From the NCBI GenBank assembly GCA_902581285.1, contig CACHNP010000003.1, positions 1-64,000 of the forward strand: a DNA stretch of 64,000 nucleotides, in the 5' to 3' direction. Within the stretch, counting starts at the first letter, position 1; every line of letters begins with the position of its first letter. The translations under genes and the position numbers were made by a program. Below are positions 27,116 to 37,425 of this stretch, in pieces. Source of the DNA: an uncultured Gammaproteobacteria bacterium. Lineage in GTDB: Bacteria; Pseudomonadota; Gammaproteobacteria; Coxiellales; Coxiellaceae. The notes under the pieces are model-generated. The model was given only the letters and a program-made list of their open reading frames with translations. It did not search any database and was not told the origin of the DNA.

Positions 27116-28417
27116 ATGGATTCCAGTTTAGCAAAACGGTGTTTGAATCGTTTGTATAAAGATGGTCTTGATGTGCGCGGGCACGTATACGATCCGGTTT
27201 ATCGACCCTTGGGGTATGCACAAGCCACTGGAATTGCGTTACTGATTCCAGTTTTGCTGGTCGTGTTGATTCCGTTAACAGAAAATGCCAGGGTTTATTT
27301 TGTGTATCAAAAAATGGATGATACCGTGGCCAATGAGTATGGCGCTAAAGGTATTGGGTTAACCATATTGAATTTTGCAGTGTGGCTTGTGACCAGTGTT
27401 GCTGTGGGCTGTGTTGTTGGAAAGAAAATAGGAGCGAGTGTGTGGGCAGTAAAGTGTTTGGCGAGTACGCGTTGTCGCTCAAGTCACACAATGGATCAAG
27501 CGCTAACAGAATCAAACTTAAATAAAGTTATGCATAACTGGCATGCCGCAACAGAACAATCATTTGATCTTATTCAAGTGATGGCTGACCCTCAGGTGAT
27601 GCATGCATTATGCCAATGGATACAGCAGGTGTGTGTTTTTTTTAGTAGGAAAAGACAACGGGATAAGCGGCGCGGGAAAGTTTTATCTGCAGAGTCGTGG
27701 TGGGCAGCAAAAAAACGATTTTATAACACATTTGATGTTGGCGTGTTGTTGAATCGATTGACTGATTATCAGTTCACTCTTAAAGCGCATGTGTGTCAGG
27801 TGGACTCTTTTTTACAACAGTATCATCGAGATATTTTACCATTAGTCGAATGTCACGAGCCAGATGTAACTGCGGTGAAGTCCGAGTGTGGGCGTTGGTT
27901 ATCAGATGTGATGGCGTATTTTGAGAAAAGTGTGTCTATTCGTCATCAAAAACGCGGTATGCAAAGTATTTATAAGGATAAGGCATATTTAAACAAGCAA
28001 TTCACCGAGATGTTGAGCCCAAGTGTGGGTCGAGACGAGTTGGCAACTTTGATGCATCGCTGTTGTGTCCGAGTAAAGGCTGTGAAACGCCGAATTCAAC
28101 AACATCAGGTGGAGTTGCCTATTATTCCTCAGCAGTTAGAAAGCCTGCTATCCAGTCGTCGAGCAGAACGATACCTGCAGCTGAGTGAACGACAGTGGTC
28201 TCGATACTTTGATAACGTAAAGCGGCTTCAATCGGAATTGCCATGTGATGAAAGGCCGTTATTTTTAACTCGCCTTCGACGCAATATTTCACACAGTTTT
28301 TTGACGCTGAGTGAACAACCAGAAGTGATCGATGTGAGTCATGTTGAGCTTGATCTGGAAGTGGGTACGCCGCGCTCAATGAGTCGAAAAAGATTAATTG
28401 GTCGTAACACTATTTAG
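27116..28417 (+). CDS. Hypothetical protein with N-terminal membrane segments
   Basis: A 433-residue protein of unknown function. The ATG at 27116 follows AAGGAGGTG at ideal spacing; an ATG 12 codons upstream lacks one. Two membrane segments occupy residues ~40-62 and ~85-115, with a Gly-rich GKKIGAS after the second; the remaining ~300 residues are a basic, helical domain ending SRKRLIGRNTI. The last ~110 codons are duplicated as a decayed copy at 33617-33980, beyond the giant gene that follows. Accessory, possibly secreted; no family recognised. Confidence 0.7.
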   Translation: MDSSLAKRCLNRLYKDGLDVRGHVYDPVYRPLGYAQATGIALLIPVLLVVLIPLTENARVYFVYQKMDDTVANEYGAKGIGLTILNFAVWLVTSVAVGCVVGKKIGASVWAVKCLASTRCRSSHTMDQALTESNLNKVMHNWHAATEQSFDLIQVMADPQVMHALCQWIQQVCVFFSRKRQRDKRRGKVLSAESWWAAKKRFYNTFDVGVLLNRLTDYQFTLKAHVCQVDSFLQQYHRDILPLVECHEPDVTAVKSECGRWLSDVMAYFEKSVSIRHQKRGMQSIYKDKAYLNKQFTEMLSPSVGRDELATLMHRCCVRVKAVKRRIQQHQVELPIIPQQLESLLSSRRAERYLQLSERQWSRYFDNVKRLQSELPCDERPLFLTRLRRNISHSFLTLSEQPEVIDVSHVELDLEVGTPRSMSRKRLIGRNTI

Positions 28418-28420
28418 TTG
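28062..28420 (+). repeat. 3'-end repeat of the 27-kb gene, copy A
   Basis: Source copy of a ~360-bp direct repeat whose second copy is at 33617-33980. The last ~240 bp are nearly identical; the left part shows many substitutions and one 1-base deletion in copy B. Confidence 0.92.
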
Positions 28421-29006
28421 AAGTTTTATTAGCAGTCTGCAAATTACCGATAGTGTATTATTTTCTTATACTATGCCATGGATCATGGATTTGTGGTTTT
28501 AATTCAGATTTTATTCTGAGGTTTATTAGTCTCAGCGTGTAACGAGACACGACGGCTATCTATGATTATTTTCCTGTTTAACGTTTGTTGTGTTTCTAAA
28601 ATACGTGTGCATGGATGATGGTTGCTTCACTAAAATTTTGGTGCTTTTCACAACGTTTTTTTGGGAGACATGATTACATGCTCCCTTGTGGTGAGGCTTG
28701 GTTGATTTAATTAGCTGCGCGTATTTATCATCACCCCTATTTTCTGTGATTGAATCTGTTTATTGATACCATAGATAGTAACGATTAGCGATTTTCTAGT
28801 GTGTGCGATAAAGTTATTATGAATGAAAACAGGGTGGAAATAAATCAATTGGAATGGATAATTGTTTAGTTAAAAATAAATTAAGTTTTTAAATAATTTT
28901 TATATAATGTTTCCATTTGTTCAACTCAGTTATGCTGGCTTTTGTCCTAGACTCAATCTGGTTAGTTCGTTAAGCTGGTTTAGAAAATAAATAAGAGAGG
29001 TTTGTT
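28418..29006. other. Long AT-rich upstream region of the giant gene
   Basis: Nearly 590 bases with no gene seen. It contains an imperfect inverted repeat (gggagacatg ... catgctccc, 28662-28684) without a T-run and a TATAAT at 28903-28908 with TTAAGT about 17 bases upstream, a plausible promoter for the gene starting at 29007 (leader ~95 bases). Confidence 0.4.
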
Positions 29007-32000
29007 ATGAGGTCAGATATTAATACGGTGCCAAATATTGCGAGTAACTTGAAAGAAATACCAGCGTTAGATGCAACGCAAGTAAGCTCAGTTAAAAGTG
29101 ACAGAGCAGTCGGTTTCAACGTCGGGGTCGATAAATACAATCCGACATTATCAGATCGTGGAGTCAGTTTTGAACTGGTCTGTGAAGCATTAAAACTTAA
29201 CTCTAGTGACGGGGTAGAGGGATGTCCTAGCGGTACTGTACATTGGCTGAACTATTTTTATTCTCTTTGTTATGGTCAGTATAACTTTAATCGAGGTAAA
29301 TATGGCATCTATCCTAAACATATGTATGCGTTGGCATGCCTTCATGCAGACGATTTGGTACCTGATGCAAAGTTTAACTTGATGAAGGAGTCTGCTATGG
29401 TGTTGGCTCATATTTTGGGTTCAGGGTGTTGCGAGCTAACTCAGGAGCAATGGGGCGATATAGTCGATTGTAAGAGTTTTTCGGATGTTTTTTTAGATAA
29501 TATCCAGGTTCGGGAGCGTATTAAGAGGTGTTATACAAGATTAGGAGGAGTTACAAAGATTCACCTTGAAAGTTTAGACTGTATTAACTATGAGGATATG
29601 CTATTCCAAAAAACAGATTTACCTAAGCTTTTGTCTAGTGATTCATTTCAAAAATCATTTAGTCAGTTGTCTGAAAAAAACCAAACTAACTTACGTTCGG
29701 CAATGAAGCTGAAAGCAATGGAAGATGCTGCTTTTTTTTATCGTTTTGTTCAGTGCTATCAATTAGAGGCTGGTGAATATGATGAGTTAGCGTTCACTTT
29801 AGCAAAAAAAATCCTAAGCGAAGAGAACAGGAAAGAAAAACTGCAGTTGCCGGACGGTGCCGGCGACTTTACAGTTGGCGTGATGCTGTGTGATGTGAAA
29901 AGAGAGGTGATGAGTGAGTTTTTTCGGTTCTTGAATAGTTTGGCGCCGTCTAATCGAATTTCGGTGCTGGCTTCCACCATTTTTAAAAGTAGTAATCAAT
30001 CTGCCAGTAATCTTGTTACTAATATAATTCGTAACGAGCAGTTTAAAGCTGATGATTTATCTCTGGATGATGTAATGGCACTGTTTAAAACATTGGATTG
30101 TAATGGAACTCCTATCTACGATCGAACTCAATCTAAAGAAACATTTAATGTAGACTTTAATAATGCTGGTCTTAAAAAAGATATTGATAGCATCTTAAAG
30201 ACAGTGTATATGAGTATTATTCGCGAATACAGTAAGGTTTTTTATCTAATTCAAAAAAAAGGTAGTGCGGAAGCTGATCTGCTAGTGGAGTTGCTAGTTC
30301 ATAGCGATGTTTTTAAACGTATTTATAATGCTTGTTGCTCTGTTAAGGAATATGATCAGGAGAAAAGAAAGCCGGATAGTAGGAGTCATCGGTATTTCAA
30401 TACTACGGACGACTTCACCTTTGATAGCGATGCAAATGAAACTAAAGTTGATAACATAGAACTCCAGCCCGTATCTTCTGCTCAGTTGCATGCGTTAGGG
30501 GTGGAGTTGATGAAACGTGGTCAATTAGTGAAAGCAGTCAAAATTCTTTTAGTAGCGTTGTCTCAATTAGATAGTAGTCTTACTAGTAAAAGACTCTCGA
30601 TACTTAAAAACTTGGTTTCTTTGGCAGGTGAAAAACATGAATATAGACTTTTAGTGGATTATTTTCCGACTATTGAGCATCAAGTTAATGTTTTCATTAC
30701 GACCGAGTTGCACAAGCCAGAGATCGAAAGAAGTCGTGGGCCTCAATGGGCCGATGATTTAATGGTCATGCTTAATCTTAGCATAGAATGTCATCGGTTT
30801 TGTTCAGATGATCAATATAAACCAAGTTATGACCTATTAACCGAGCTTAGGCAGGTGTCAATGACCCTGTCAGACTTGGACGACCTGTATTCTGAACAGC
30901 GCAGGAAGCTTGCGTCTGCTTGGAAAAGTATAAGTCAACTACGTCAACCAGGTTCAACTGCTTGGGTAACCGATCTGATGTGGGCACACAAGGTGTCTTT
31001 AGATGCAGGAAAAAGCATAGGGTTGGGCAGCATCCTGAGTAAGAATTACTATAATCAAGCAATGAATCATGCTAATGATGGCCGTATGGGTATGAATCAA
31101 ATGAGGGTAATCCAAAAAGTCATTTGTTTGCGGCTGTTAATATCATTTGGGAGTGACCCTAAAGTATCCGGGGAACTCGGCCCGGATAAAATTGAAGCAC
31201 TCGATGAGTGTTTTAGGTTTGTGTCTATTGACTCTTCAGGTGTGGAAGTCGGGAAGGTGGCTGTTAATCAAGCTAGAGATTGGCTCTTAGGTCATTTGAG
31301 GGAATACCACACTCTTAATAAACCTCAAACCATCACAGAGCAAGCTCGTAATAAAAATATCGAGCTTTATGATTTTTTTGAGGATATGATCAGGCCAAAT
31401 GAGGTTGGGTATGAGTTTATAGATTATTTAGGTAATTATGCTATTCATGCTGCAGACCAGATAAGTGACTACAATAGTGCTGATATTAATAAGTTGTATG
31501 TGCGCGCGGAAAAAGACGGTGGAATGTGTCGGGAGCTCATGGAAAAAGTTTTTGGTCAGAATAAAGATGTCAGTTTAAATCTTGATGAGTCTGCGGTACG
31601 CAGGTATTTGCGTTTGATGAAAAAACATGATGATGTTAACATGTTTAAGCTTGTGTTGTCTCGGTTGCATGACGAGGTTGATAAGATCATACTGCTTGGT
31701 GATAGGTTTCTAAATCCAGGAATAAAAGAAATTGAGCTTCTAGCCTCTGGCTTTCACTTGGTTAGTTTTGGTTTTCAGTTATCCAGAGACGCTATTGATA
31801 GTTTTACTGTTTCAAAAGATGATAATACCAAGACAAAAATGGTTATTCTCATGGAAAAATTGGGGCAAGCAAGTGAATTCCTATTTCAGAATATGAGCCC
31901 GGGAAGGGTTGATTTCAATAGTAAAAAAACAATAAGGATGTTGTATCAGTGTTGGGCTAAGATTAACGAATGGAGTCTTGGGAAAATAATTTCTGTCAGT

Positions 32001-32321
32001 TATCCTCATCAATTACGAATAAAACGAACCCTTATTCATTGTCAACGTTTGCTTGGCAATACTAACATGGAATCCATGTATAACAGTTTGCTTGGAGGTC
32101 ATCATTACGTAACTGGTCGTTACGCAAGTGAGCGTAATGCGGAAGCTCATGAACTTGTCTATACGCGACTTGCTGTTTTTTGTTCTTTGTTCGCATCTGA
32201 TAATCAACATGTATCAAGCTCGCTTAGCTTAAGTAATAGGATACGGCAATGCTTTACGGGCGTGTACTATGAGTCTGATAATGCCTTTAGTAAGTTCTTT
32301 CAGCGAGATCGAGTCCCTTAG
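29007..32321 (+). CDS. Giant hypothetical protein, N-terminal part (frameshifted)
   Basis: 1,104 residues, ATG after AGAGAGG. Helix-rich throughout, no signal peptide or transmembrane segment, a pattern of short amphipathic helices suggestive of an alpha-solenoid. No catalytic motif or family recognised. The frame ends at a TAG (32319-32321) immediately after a CCC at 32315-32317; one extra C would carry it, via FQRDRVPLVITDEAIF, into the following frame up to 33184, giving one protein of about 1,392 residues. So the gene as written is probably a truncated form. It lies between the repeat copies of the 27-kb gene's 3' end. An effector or structural role is speculation. Confidence 0.68.
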   Translation: MRSDINTVPNIASNLKEIPALDATQVSSVKSDRAVGFNVGVDKYNPTLSDRGVSFELVCEALKLNSSDGVEGCPSGTVHWLNYFYSLCYGQYNFNRGKYGIYPKHMYALACLHADDLVPDAKFNLMKESAMVLAHILGSGCCELTQEQWGDIVDCKSFSDVFLDNIQVRERIKRCYTRLGGVTKIHLESLDCINYEDMLFQKTDLPKLLSSDSFQKSFSQLSEKNQTNLRSAMKLKAMEDAAFFYRFVQCYQLEAGEYDELAFTLAKKILSEENRKEKLQLPDGAGDFTVGVMLCDVKREVMSEFFRFLNSLAPSNRISVLASTIFKSSNQSASNLVTNIIRNEQFKADDLSLDDVMALFKTLDCNGTPIYDRTQSKETFNVDFNNAGLKKDIDSILKTVYMSIIREYSKVFYLIQKKGSAEADLLVELLVHSDVFKRIYNACCSVKEYDQEKRKPDSRSHRYFNTTDDFTFDSDANETKVDNIELQPVSSAQLHALGVELMKRGQLVKAVKILLVALSQLDSSLTSKRLSILKNLVSLAGEKHEYRLLVDYFPTIEHQVNVFITTELHKPEIERSRGPQWADDLMVMLNLSIECHRFCSDDQYKPSYDLLTELRQVSMTLSDLDDLYSEQRRKLASAWKSISQLRQPGSTAWVTDLMWAHKVSLDAGKSIGLGSILSKNYYNQAMNHANDGRMGMNQMRVIQKVICLRLLISFGSDPKVSGELGPDKIEALDECFRFVSIDSSGVEVGKVAVNQARDWLLGHLREYHTLNKPQTITEQARNKNIELYDFFEDMIRPNEVGYEFIDYLGNYAIHAADQISDYNSADINKLYVRAEKDGGMCRELMEKVFGQNKDVSLNLDESAVRRYLRLMKKHDDVNMFKLVLSRLHDEVDKIILLGDRFLNPGIKEIELLASGFHLVSFGFQLSRDAIDSFTVSKDDNTKTKMVILMEKLGQASEFLFQNMSPGRVDFNSKKTIRMLYQCWAKINEWSLGKIISVSYPHQLRIKRTLIHCQRLLGNTNMESMYNSLLGGHHYVTGRYASERNAEAHELVYTRLAVFCSLFASDNQHVSSSLSLSNRIRQCFTGVYYESDNAFSKFFQRDRVP

Positions 32322-32350
32322 TTATTACGGATGAGGCAATTTTCACGTTA

Positions 32351-33184
32351 GTGGAACATCTTTTTGGTCATGCAGAAAGCTATCACACATTATACTATAG
32401 TCAGATGATTGATAATGAAGAGGACAGTGCTGCAATTCCTATGTTATACCGACATTTGATTGCGGCTAGGTTGGATATTTGTCGAACTTCAAGAAAACGT
32501 CAGGTGATCAATATGAAGCGAATTCTATTTGATAGTAGGCGCCACTTGTCTATTGACGGTATTGAAATGGTTTTGGAGCAATGGTTGGGGTCTTTTGGGA
32601 TGTTTTCTCAAAGTAAATTGGCTGCCTGTATCAAAAAAGAGCTCTTTAGTCTGAGGCAATATAGCCTTGTTCAGGTGGGACTGACTCATTCATCCGCCAT
32701 GCTCAGTGATGCAGTGGCAGTTCGCGTTGATAAAAAGCCAGCTGAGTTTCCAGGCGCAAGCGCTCCTCCACTTAGTCAAGTGGTTACAGCTCAGGCCTTG
32801 TCGGGGATGAACGAGCAGATCAAAAAACCTTCTTCTTCCTCAACTCACTATCCTCAAGATAGAACACAGGATGACATGTCACGTGATCTTGGGGCCAAGA
32901 AAGAGATTAATAATGACAAGTCTAGTGAGTTTTTAGGTACGGGCTCGATGTATGGAATGATGGTGAGTAGTGGGGGACATCGCTCTTCAATGCTCCAGCA
33001 GGATGTGAAACGCTCAACTTATGAGACAGGAAACACGATTGATGATAAGCAAAGGCAAAAGTTAAACCGGGGCTTGGCTGAGAAAACAGTGATGGCTTTT
33101 GAAACTGAACAACCAGTTTCGACATTGAAGTCTAGTGAAAAGACAACGTCAAAAGCTTATAATGGGAGTGGTTTCAGGTATTAA
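32351..33184 (+). CDS. C-terminal part of the giant protein, displaced by a frameshift
   Basis: A frame of up to 277 residues from a GTG at 32351. The same frame is already open and protein-like upstream (PLVITDEAIFTLVEHLFGHAE), continuing the sense of the 1,104-residue frame that stops 30 bases earlier, and no ribosome-binding site precedes the GTG. I therefore read it as the 3' part of one interrupted gene. Residues ~1-115 are helical; the rest is Ser/Thr/Gln-rich and disordered, with an acidic-polar tail ending GSGFRY, the kind of tail that carries secretion signals in type IV effectors (inference). Confidence 0.55.
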   Translation: MEHLFGHAESYHTLYYSQMIDNEEDSAAIPMLYRHLIAARLDICRTSRKRQVINMKRILFDSRRHLSIDGIEMVLEQWLGSFGMFSQSKLAACIKKELFSLRQYSLVQVGLTHSSAMLSDAVAVRVDKKPAEFPGASAPPLSQVVTAQALSGMNEQIKKPSSSSTHYPQDRTQDDMSRDLGAKKEINNDKSSEFLGTGSMYGMMVSSGGHRSSMLQQDVKRSTYETGNTIDDKQRQKLNRGLAEKTVMAFETEQPVSTLKSSEKTTSKAYNGSGFRY

Positions 33185-33616
33185 TTAGTTGAAAATGGAA
33201 AATGCAATGGAGCAATCGGACTAATTGGGTTATTTAGTTACTGAATTTTCACTAAATTATGTTGGTGCGGTTGTCTGTATTGCGTTTTTGGACCGCTTTT
33301 GATTATCATGACTGCCTTTTGAGATGCGCCACTTGAAAAGAGCAAGCAGAGGCTCTGCTCTGTTAAAAGCCCATGCGGTAGTTTCGGGTGTTTATGGGGC
33401 AATAGCAGACTCTTGTATGTGCTAAATTTCCCCTCTTAATTTAACTGAACTTGAGTATTCAACCGGTCATTCGTTTCCTCTACCTTTGCTGTTTTGTTTA
33501 CTTTAACTTTCTATGCGGTTTTTATATTGCCTCGTGGCTGTCTGGTTCGGTTCGAACTCCCACAGAGTCAGGATACGGCATGTTGTGTTAACGTTTGGTT
33601 GTTTTGTATTTGAGGT
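33185..33616. other. Intergenic, no gene seen
   Basis: About 430 bases between the giant gene and the decayed 3'-end repeat. It has a perfect 7-bp inverted repeat around one base (agcagag g ctctgct, 33345-33359). I see no RNA gene or intact frame. Confidence 0.3.
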
Positions 33617-33980
33617 CGACGGTGTTGTGCCAAGTAAACACTGTGATACACCGAATTCAGCATCGCCAGGTGGAATTACCTTCATTTCTTCAGCAGTTAG
33701 AAAGCCTGCTATCCAGTGGTTGATCAGAACAGTATTTGCAGCCGAGTGAACGATAGTGGTCTCGATACTATGACAACGTAAAGCGGCTTCAATCGGAATT
33801 GCCATGTGATGAAAGGCCGTTATTTTTAACTCGCCTTCGACGCAATATTTCACACAGTTTTTTGACGCTGAGTGAACAACCAGAAGTGATCGATGTGAGT
33901 CATGTTGAGCTTGATCTGGAAGTGGGTACGCCGCGCTCAATGAGTCGAAAACGATTAATTGGTCTAAATACAATATAGTG
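33617..33980 (+). pseudogene. Decayed copy of the 3' end of the 27-kb membrane-protein gene
   Basis: Direct repeat of 28062-28420. The encoded C-terminal sequence is still readable (for example LPCDERPLFLTRLRRNISHS), but there is a one-base deletion near its left edge and an in-frame TGA where the source has CGA (Arg) near 33719. No start or upstream part of the gene is present. The last ~240 bp are almost unchanged, so the duplication is recent or kept by gene conversion. Confidence 0.88.
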
Positions 33981-34131
33981 TTTATTACTTGTTTTTTGTG
34001 ATGCGGTTAGTCACCATCCAAAATTAGGTATTAAAAGCTAATTATTTGTAGAAGATTGCACCCTATCTATATCCTCGTTACACTGAATTTGCAGATGTAT
34101 CAAAATGGTATCATGAGCTAAGGAGTACACT

Positions 34132-35229
34132 ATGCATCAAATTTTAGTGGCGGGGTCGGGTGTTATTGGGCGAACGGTCGCTCAGTGGTTGGCCGCTTCT
34201 GGGGATTACATGGTGTACTTGGTGGATGTCAATGAGCCTTTAATATTCTCAACTCAGTTCATTCAAACGGAGCAGATGGATGTCAGTGATCACGGGCTAT
34301 TGGAACGATTTATTGAAAAACATCAGGTAACAGCAATAGTGTCTACATTACCTTATTATTTCAATATAGACCTAGCCGTTTTTTCTGAAAAAAATGGTAT
34401 CCATTACTTTGATCCAACTGAAGACGTGGAAGTAACAGAAGAAATAAAAAGATTAAGCTATAACAGTCAAACTGTGTTTGTTCCTCAGTGCGGTTTGGCT
34501 CCAGGGTTTGTTGATATTCTCGCCAGTCATTATATTCAAGATTTTGATACCGTGAGACAAGTGAAATTAAGGTGTGGTGCACTTCCTCAGTATAGTGCCA
34601 GCACACTGCATTATGCTTTTACGTGGTCTCCTGATGGTGTTATAAATGAGTATATTAATCAATGTGAGGTTTTGCAAAATGGTGAGCGCACACAGGTTCG
34701 TGCCTTAGGGGGGGTCGAGACCATTGAAATTGATGGGGGTGAATATGAAGCTTTTCATACCTCGGGTGGGTTGGGAACGTTAGCTCAAACCTATCAGGAT
34801 CAAGTTGAAGCGATGGATTATAAAAGTATACGTTACCCTGGTCATGCAGAAAAAATGAATTTTTTAATAAATGATCTTAAATTGTGTGAAGATAGAGAAA
34901 ACCTTCGGCACATTTTAACCAATGTTATACCCTTTACAGATCAGGATGTTGTTTTAGTCTATGTCTCGGTTAAAGGGATGATTGATTCTCGGTTACAAAA
35001 AAAGAGCTTTGCGCAGAAATACTACCCCAAGACGATTTTTGGTGTTGAATGCAGTGCGATACAACTTACGACCACGGCTGGACTATGTGCTATTGTTGAT
35101 ATGGTTTTAAATGATCAGGATAGATATTCAGGCTTTATTAAACAAGAGCAATTCGATTTAGATTATTTTTTTTCGAATCGTTTTGGTAAATTTCTTTCGC
35201 CAAATGAAAATAGTGGGAGGCGCGTATGA
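34132..35229 (+). CDS. Saccharopine dehydrogenase-family protein
   Basis: A 365-residue NAD(P)-dependent enzyme with an N-terminal Rossmann fold ([17 protein letters not shown], residues 4-20) and the family segments [25 protein letters not shown] and [13 protein letters not shown]. Its stop overlaps the ATG of the ALDH7-like gene (35226-35229), so the two are coupled. The likely pathway is lysine catabolism through saccharopine to alpha-aminoadipate semialdehyde and then aminoadipate; the release of the semialdehyde from saccharopine is this family's step. No lysine-ketoglutarate reductase is seen in the window, and a lysine 6-dehydrogenase-like activity is an alternative. Confidence 0.82.
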   Translation: MHQILVAGSGVIGRTVAQWLAASGDYMVYLVDVNEPLIFSTQFIQTEQMDVSDHGLLERFIEKHQVTAIVSTLPYYFNIDLAVFSEKNGIHYFDPTEDVEVTEEIKRLSYNSQTVFVPQCGLAPGFVDILASHYIQDFDTVRQVKLRCGALPQYSASTLHYAFTWSPDGVINEYINQCEVLQNGERTQVRALGGVETIEIDGGEYEAFHTSGGLGTLAQTYQDQVEAMDYKSIRYPGHAEKMNFLINDLKLCEDRENLRHILTNVIPFTDQDVVLVYVSVKGMIDSRLQKKSFAQKYYPKTIFGVECSAIQLTTTAGLCAIVDMVLNDQDRYSGFIKQEQFDLDYFFSNRFGKFLSPNENSGRRV

Positions 35230-36746
35230 ACCTGTTAGATACATTGCAATTGACAGAAATAAATTACGGCACTTGTTTTGCTCCAGGTCAGTGGTGTGAA
35301 ACCAGTTCGGCGGGACAAATTGATTCAATTAATCCATCAAATGGTGAGATTATTGCAAGTGTTTATAATTCTAATAAACAAGATTATGAGACAGTGATTA
35401 ACTCATCACTGCGGGCTTTTAAAGAGTGGCGTTGCATACCTGCGCCTAAGCGGGGTTATGTGATTCAGCAGATAGCTGAAAGGTTGCGTTGTCGTAAATC
35501 TACTTTAGGTAGTTTAGTGGCGCTTGAAATGGGGAAGTCAAAACAAGAGGGAGAGGGCGAGGTTCAGGAAATGATCGATATGGCCGATTTTGCTGTTGGT
35601 TTGTCGCGTCAATTAAATGGAAAAACCATGCATTCCGAACGACCACAGCATCGCATGTATGAGCAATGGCACCCACTGGGTGTAGTGGGTGTGATATCGG
35701 CATTTAATTTCCCAGTTGCTGTGTGGTCGTGGAATGCATTTGTTGCTGCTGTCTGCGGTAATACTGTTGTGTGGAAAGGCGCATCCCAAACACCATTATG
35801 CACCTTGGCGGTTCAACAGATTTGCAATGAGGTGATGATTAAAAATGATTTACCGAGTGTGTTTAGTTGTTGGACAACGAATGATAACTTCCTAGCACAA
35901 ACCATGGTCGAAGACAGTCGGATTGCATTATTATCATTTACGGGATCATCTCGAGTTGGTGTTCAAGTGGCGCAGACAGTTGCCACGAGGATGGGTAAAA
36001 CGTTATTAGAATGCAGCGGTAACAACGCCATGATAGTTGAGCCAGATGCGAATCTTAAGTTAGCCATTCCAGCGATTGTATTTGGTGCAGTTGGTACAGC
36101 AGGTCAGCGTTGCACAACAACCCGACGCTTGTTTTTACATGAAACAATTGCTGATGCGGTTGAAGAACAACTCGTTGCCGCTTATTCTGGTGTGACTATC
36201 GGCGATCCTTTGGAAGAATCGAATTTAATGGGGCCATTAATTGATGAGAGAGCGGTAGAGGCGTTTTTGCTTGCGGTAGAGTCTGCTAAAAAATCCGGTG
36301 GTGATGTGTTATTTGGCGGACGTCGATTGGATCGTCCTGGCTATTTTGTTGAACCCACATTGATTCGGGCTGAGCATCATTGGGATGTGGTGCAGCAAGA
36401 AACATTTGCGCCGATACTTTATATCATGAGATATTCAGATTTAGATGATGCAATTGCTCAGCAAAATGCAGTTGAACAAGGTCTATCATCTGCTATATTT
36501 ACCGACAACATACAATCAAGCGAGCGTTTTCTTGCTTGTACGGGCAGTGACTGCGGTATTGCAAATGTGAATATTGGGACTTCTGGTGCAGAAATTGGCG
36601 GTGCTTTTGGTGGTGAAAAAATGACGGGTGGTGGTAGAGAGGCGGGTAGCGATGCTTGGAAAGCGTATATGCGAAGGCAAACTACCACGATTAATTGGGG
36701 ATGTGATCTTCCTTTGGCTCAGGGTGTCAAATTCAATTTGCAATGA
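35226..36746 (+). CDS. Aldehyde dehydrogenase, ALDH7 (aminoadipate-semialdehyde DH-like)
   Basis: A 506-residue NAD-dependent aldehyde dehydrogenase resembling antiquitin/ALDH7. Seen are the [21 protein letters not shown] strand, FTGSSRVG cofactor loop, the general base Glu262 in [12 protein letters not shown], the catalytic Cys296 in [14 protein letters not shown] and the C-terminal [23 protein letters not shown] block. The GQRCTTTRR motif is typical of ALDH7, which oxidises alpha-aminoadipate semialdehyde in lysine catabolism. Translationally coupled to the saccharopine-dehydrogenase-like gene. Confidence 0.9.
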   Translation: MNLLDTLQLTEINYGTCFAPGQWCETSSAGQIDSINPSNGEIIASVYNSNKQDYETVINSSLRAFKEWRCIPAPKRGYVIQQIAERLRCRKSTLGSLVALEMGKSKQEGEGEVQEMIDMADFAVGLSRQLNGKTMHSERPQHRMYEQWHPLGVVGVISAFNFPVAVWSWNAFVAAVCGNTVVWKGASQTPLCTLAVQQICNEVMIKNDLPSVFSCWTTNDNFLAQTMVEDSRIALLSFTGSSRVGVQVAQTVATRMGKTLLECSGNNAMIVEPDANLKLAIPAIVFGAVGTAGQRCTTTRRLFLHETIADAVEEQLVAAYSGVTIGDPLEESNLMGPLIDERAVEAFLLAVESAKKSGGDVLFGGRRLDRPGYFVEPTLIRAEHHWDVVQQETFAPILYIMRYSDLDDAIAQQNAVEQGLSSAIFTDNIQSSERFLACTGSDCGIANVNIGTSGAEIGGAFGGEKMTGGGREAGSDAWKAYMRRQTTTINWGCDLPLAQGVKFNLQ

Positions 36747-36786
36747 TAACATGAGTTGATTTACTGTTTTTTTAAGGTTGATGATA

Positions 36787-37296
36787 ATGAAAGCCGAGCT
36801 CATTGTAAAATGTTGTGATATTACAAAATTGAAAGTGGATGCAATTGTGAATGCGGCTAACCCCAGTTTACTGGGTGGTGGTGGTGTGGACGGTGCGATT
36901 CATAAAGCAGCGGGCCCTGAATTGCTCGAGGCATGTAAAAAACACGGTGGTTGTAAAACCGGTCAAGCTAAAATTACCCCTGGATTTTTATTGCCGGCTA
37001 GTTTTGTTATCCACACGGTTGGGCCTATTTGGAGCGACGGAGAGCAAGGTGAGCCTGAGTTACTGGCATCATGTTATAACTCATGCTTGAAACTAGCGGA
37101 TCAACACGAACTAAAAACCTTAGCGTTTCCAGCCATCAGTTGCGGTGTGTATGGCTACCCTAATGAAGAAGCCGTGAAGATTGCGTTGAAAACGGTAAGT
37201 GAATGGAGTGGCGATCATCTTATCCGGGTTTTTTTTGTGTGTTTTAGTGAGGACATGCAAAACTTATATCAAAAAGAATTGCAGGGTCTTGGTTAG
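36787..37296 (+). CDS. Macrodomain protein, O-acetyl-ADP-ribose deacetylase-like
   Basis: A 169-residue single macrodomain of the YmdB/MacroD type, which hydrolyses O-acetyl-ADP-ribose or ADP-ribosyl esters. Diagnostic motifs are [27 protein letters not shown], the GQAKITPGF and SFVIHTVGP strands and [13 protein letters not shown] start at the ATG at 36787, nine bases after AAGG; ATG 36781 and TTG 36778 are too close to it. It sits 40 bases after the ALDH gene and may share its transcript. Confidence 0.92.
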   Translation: MKAELIVKCCDITKLKVDAIVNAANPSLLGGGGVDGAIHKAAGPELLEACKKHGGCKTGQAKITPGFLLPASFVIHTVGPIWSDGEQGEPELLASCYNSCLKLADQHELKTLAFPAISCGVYGYPNEEAVKIALKTVSEWSGDHLIRVFFVCFSEDMQNLYQKELQGLG

Positions 37297-37425
37297 TTTT
37301 CATTTTTTTTGGTGTTGTTGCAGCTGGCTTTGTCTGCGGCGAACAACGGATCAGAATTTCATTTGGTGTTCTATCCACTGCGGGATGACGTTTAAGTCAA
37401 GTTCGGGATGACGATGGATATCGCT

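Noticed and set aside
33536-33570. Possible tRNA T-arm (ggttcgaactcccac)
   Set aside because: The flanking bases do not form a T-stem or acceptor stem and no D-arm or anticodon arm is upstream; a chance match.
33513-33749. Plus-strand 78-codon frame
   Set aside because: Runs in the wrong frame through the decayed repeat and has no ribosome-binding site.
33503-33973. Minus-strand frame of 156 codons across the decayed repeat
   Set aside because: It is the antisense of the duplicated 3' end; the same antisense frame occurs opposite the source copy (28122-28379), so its openness is inherited from the real gene's codon pattern.
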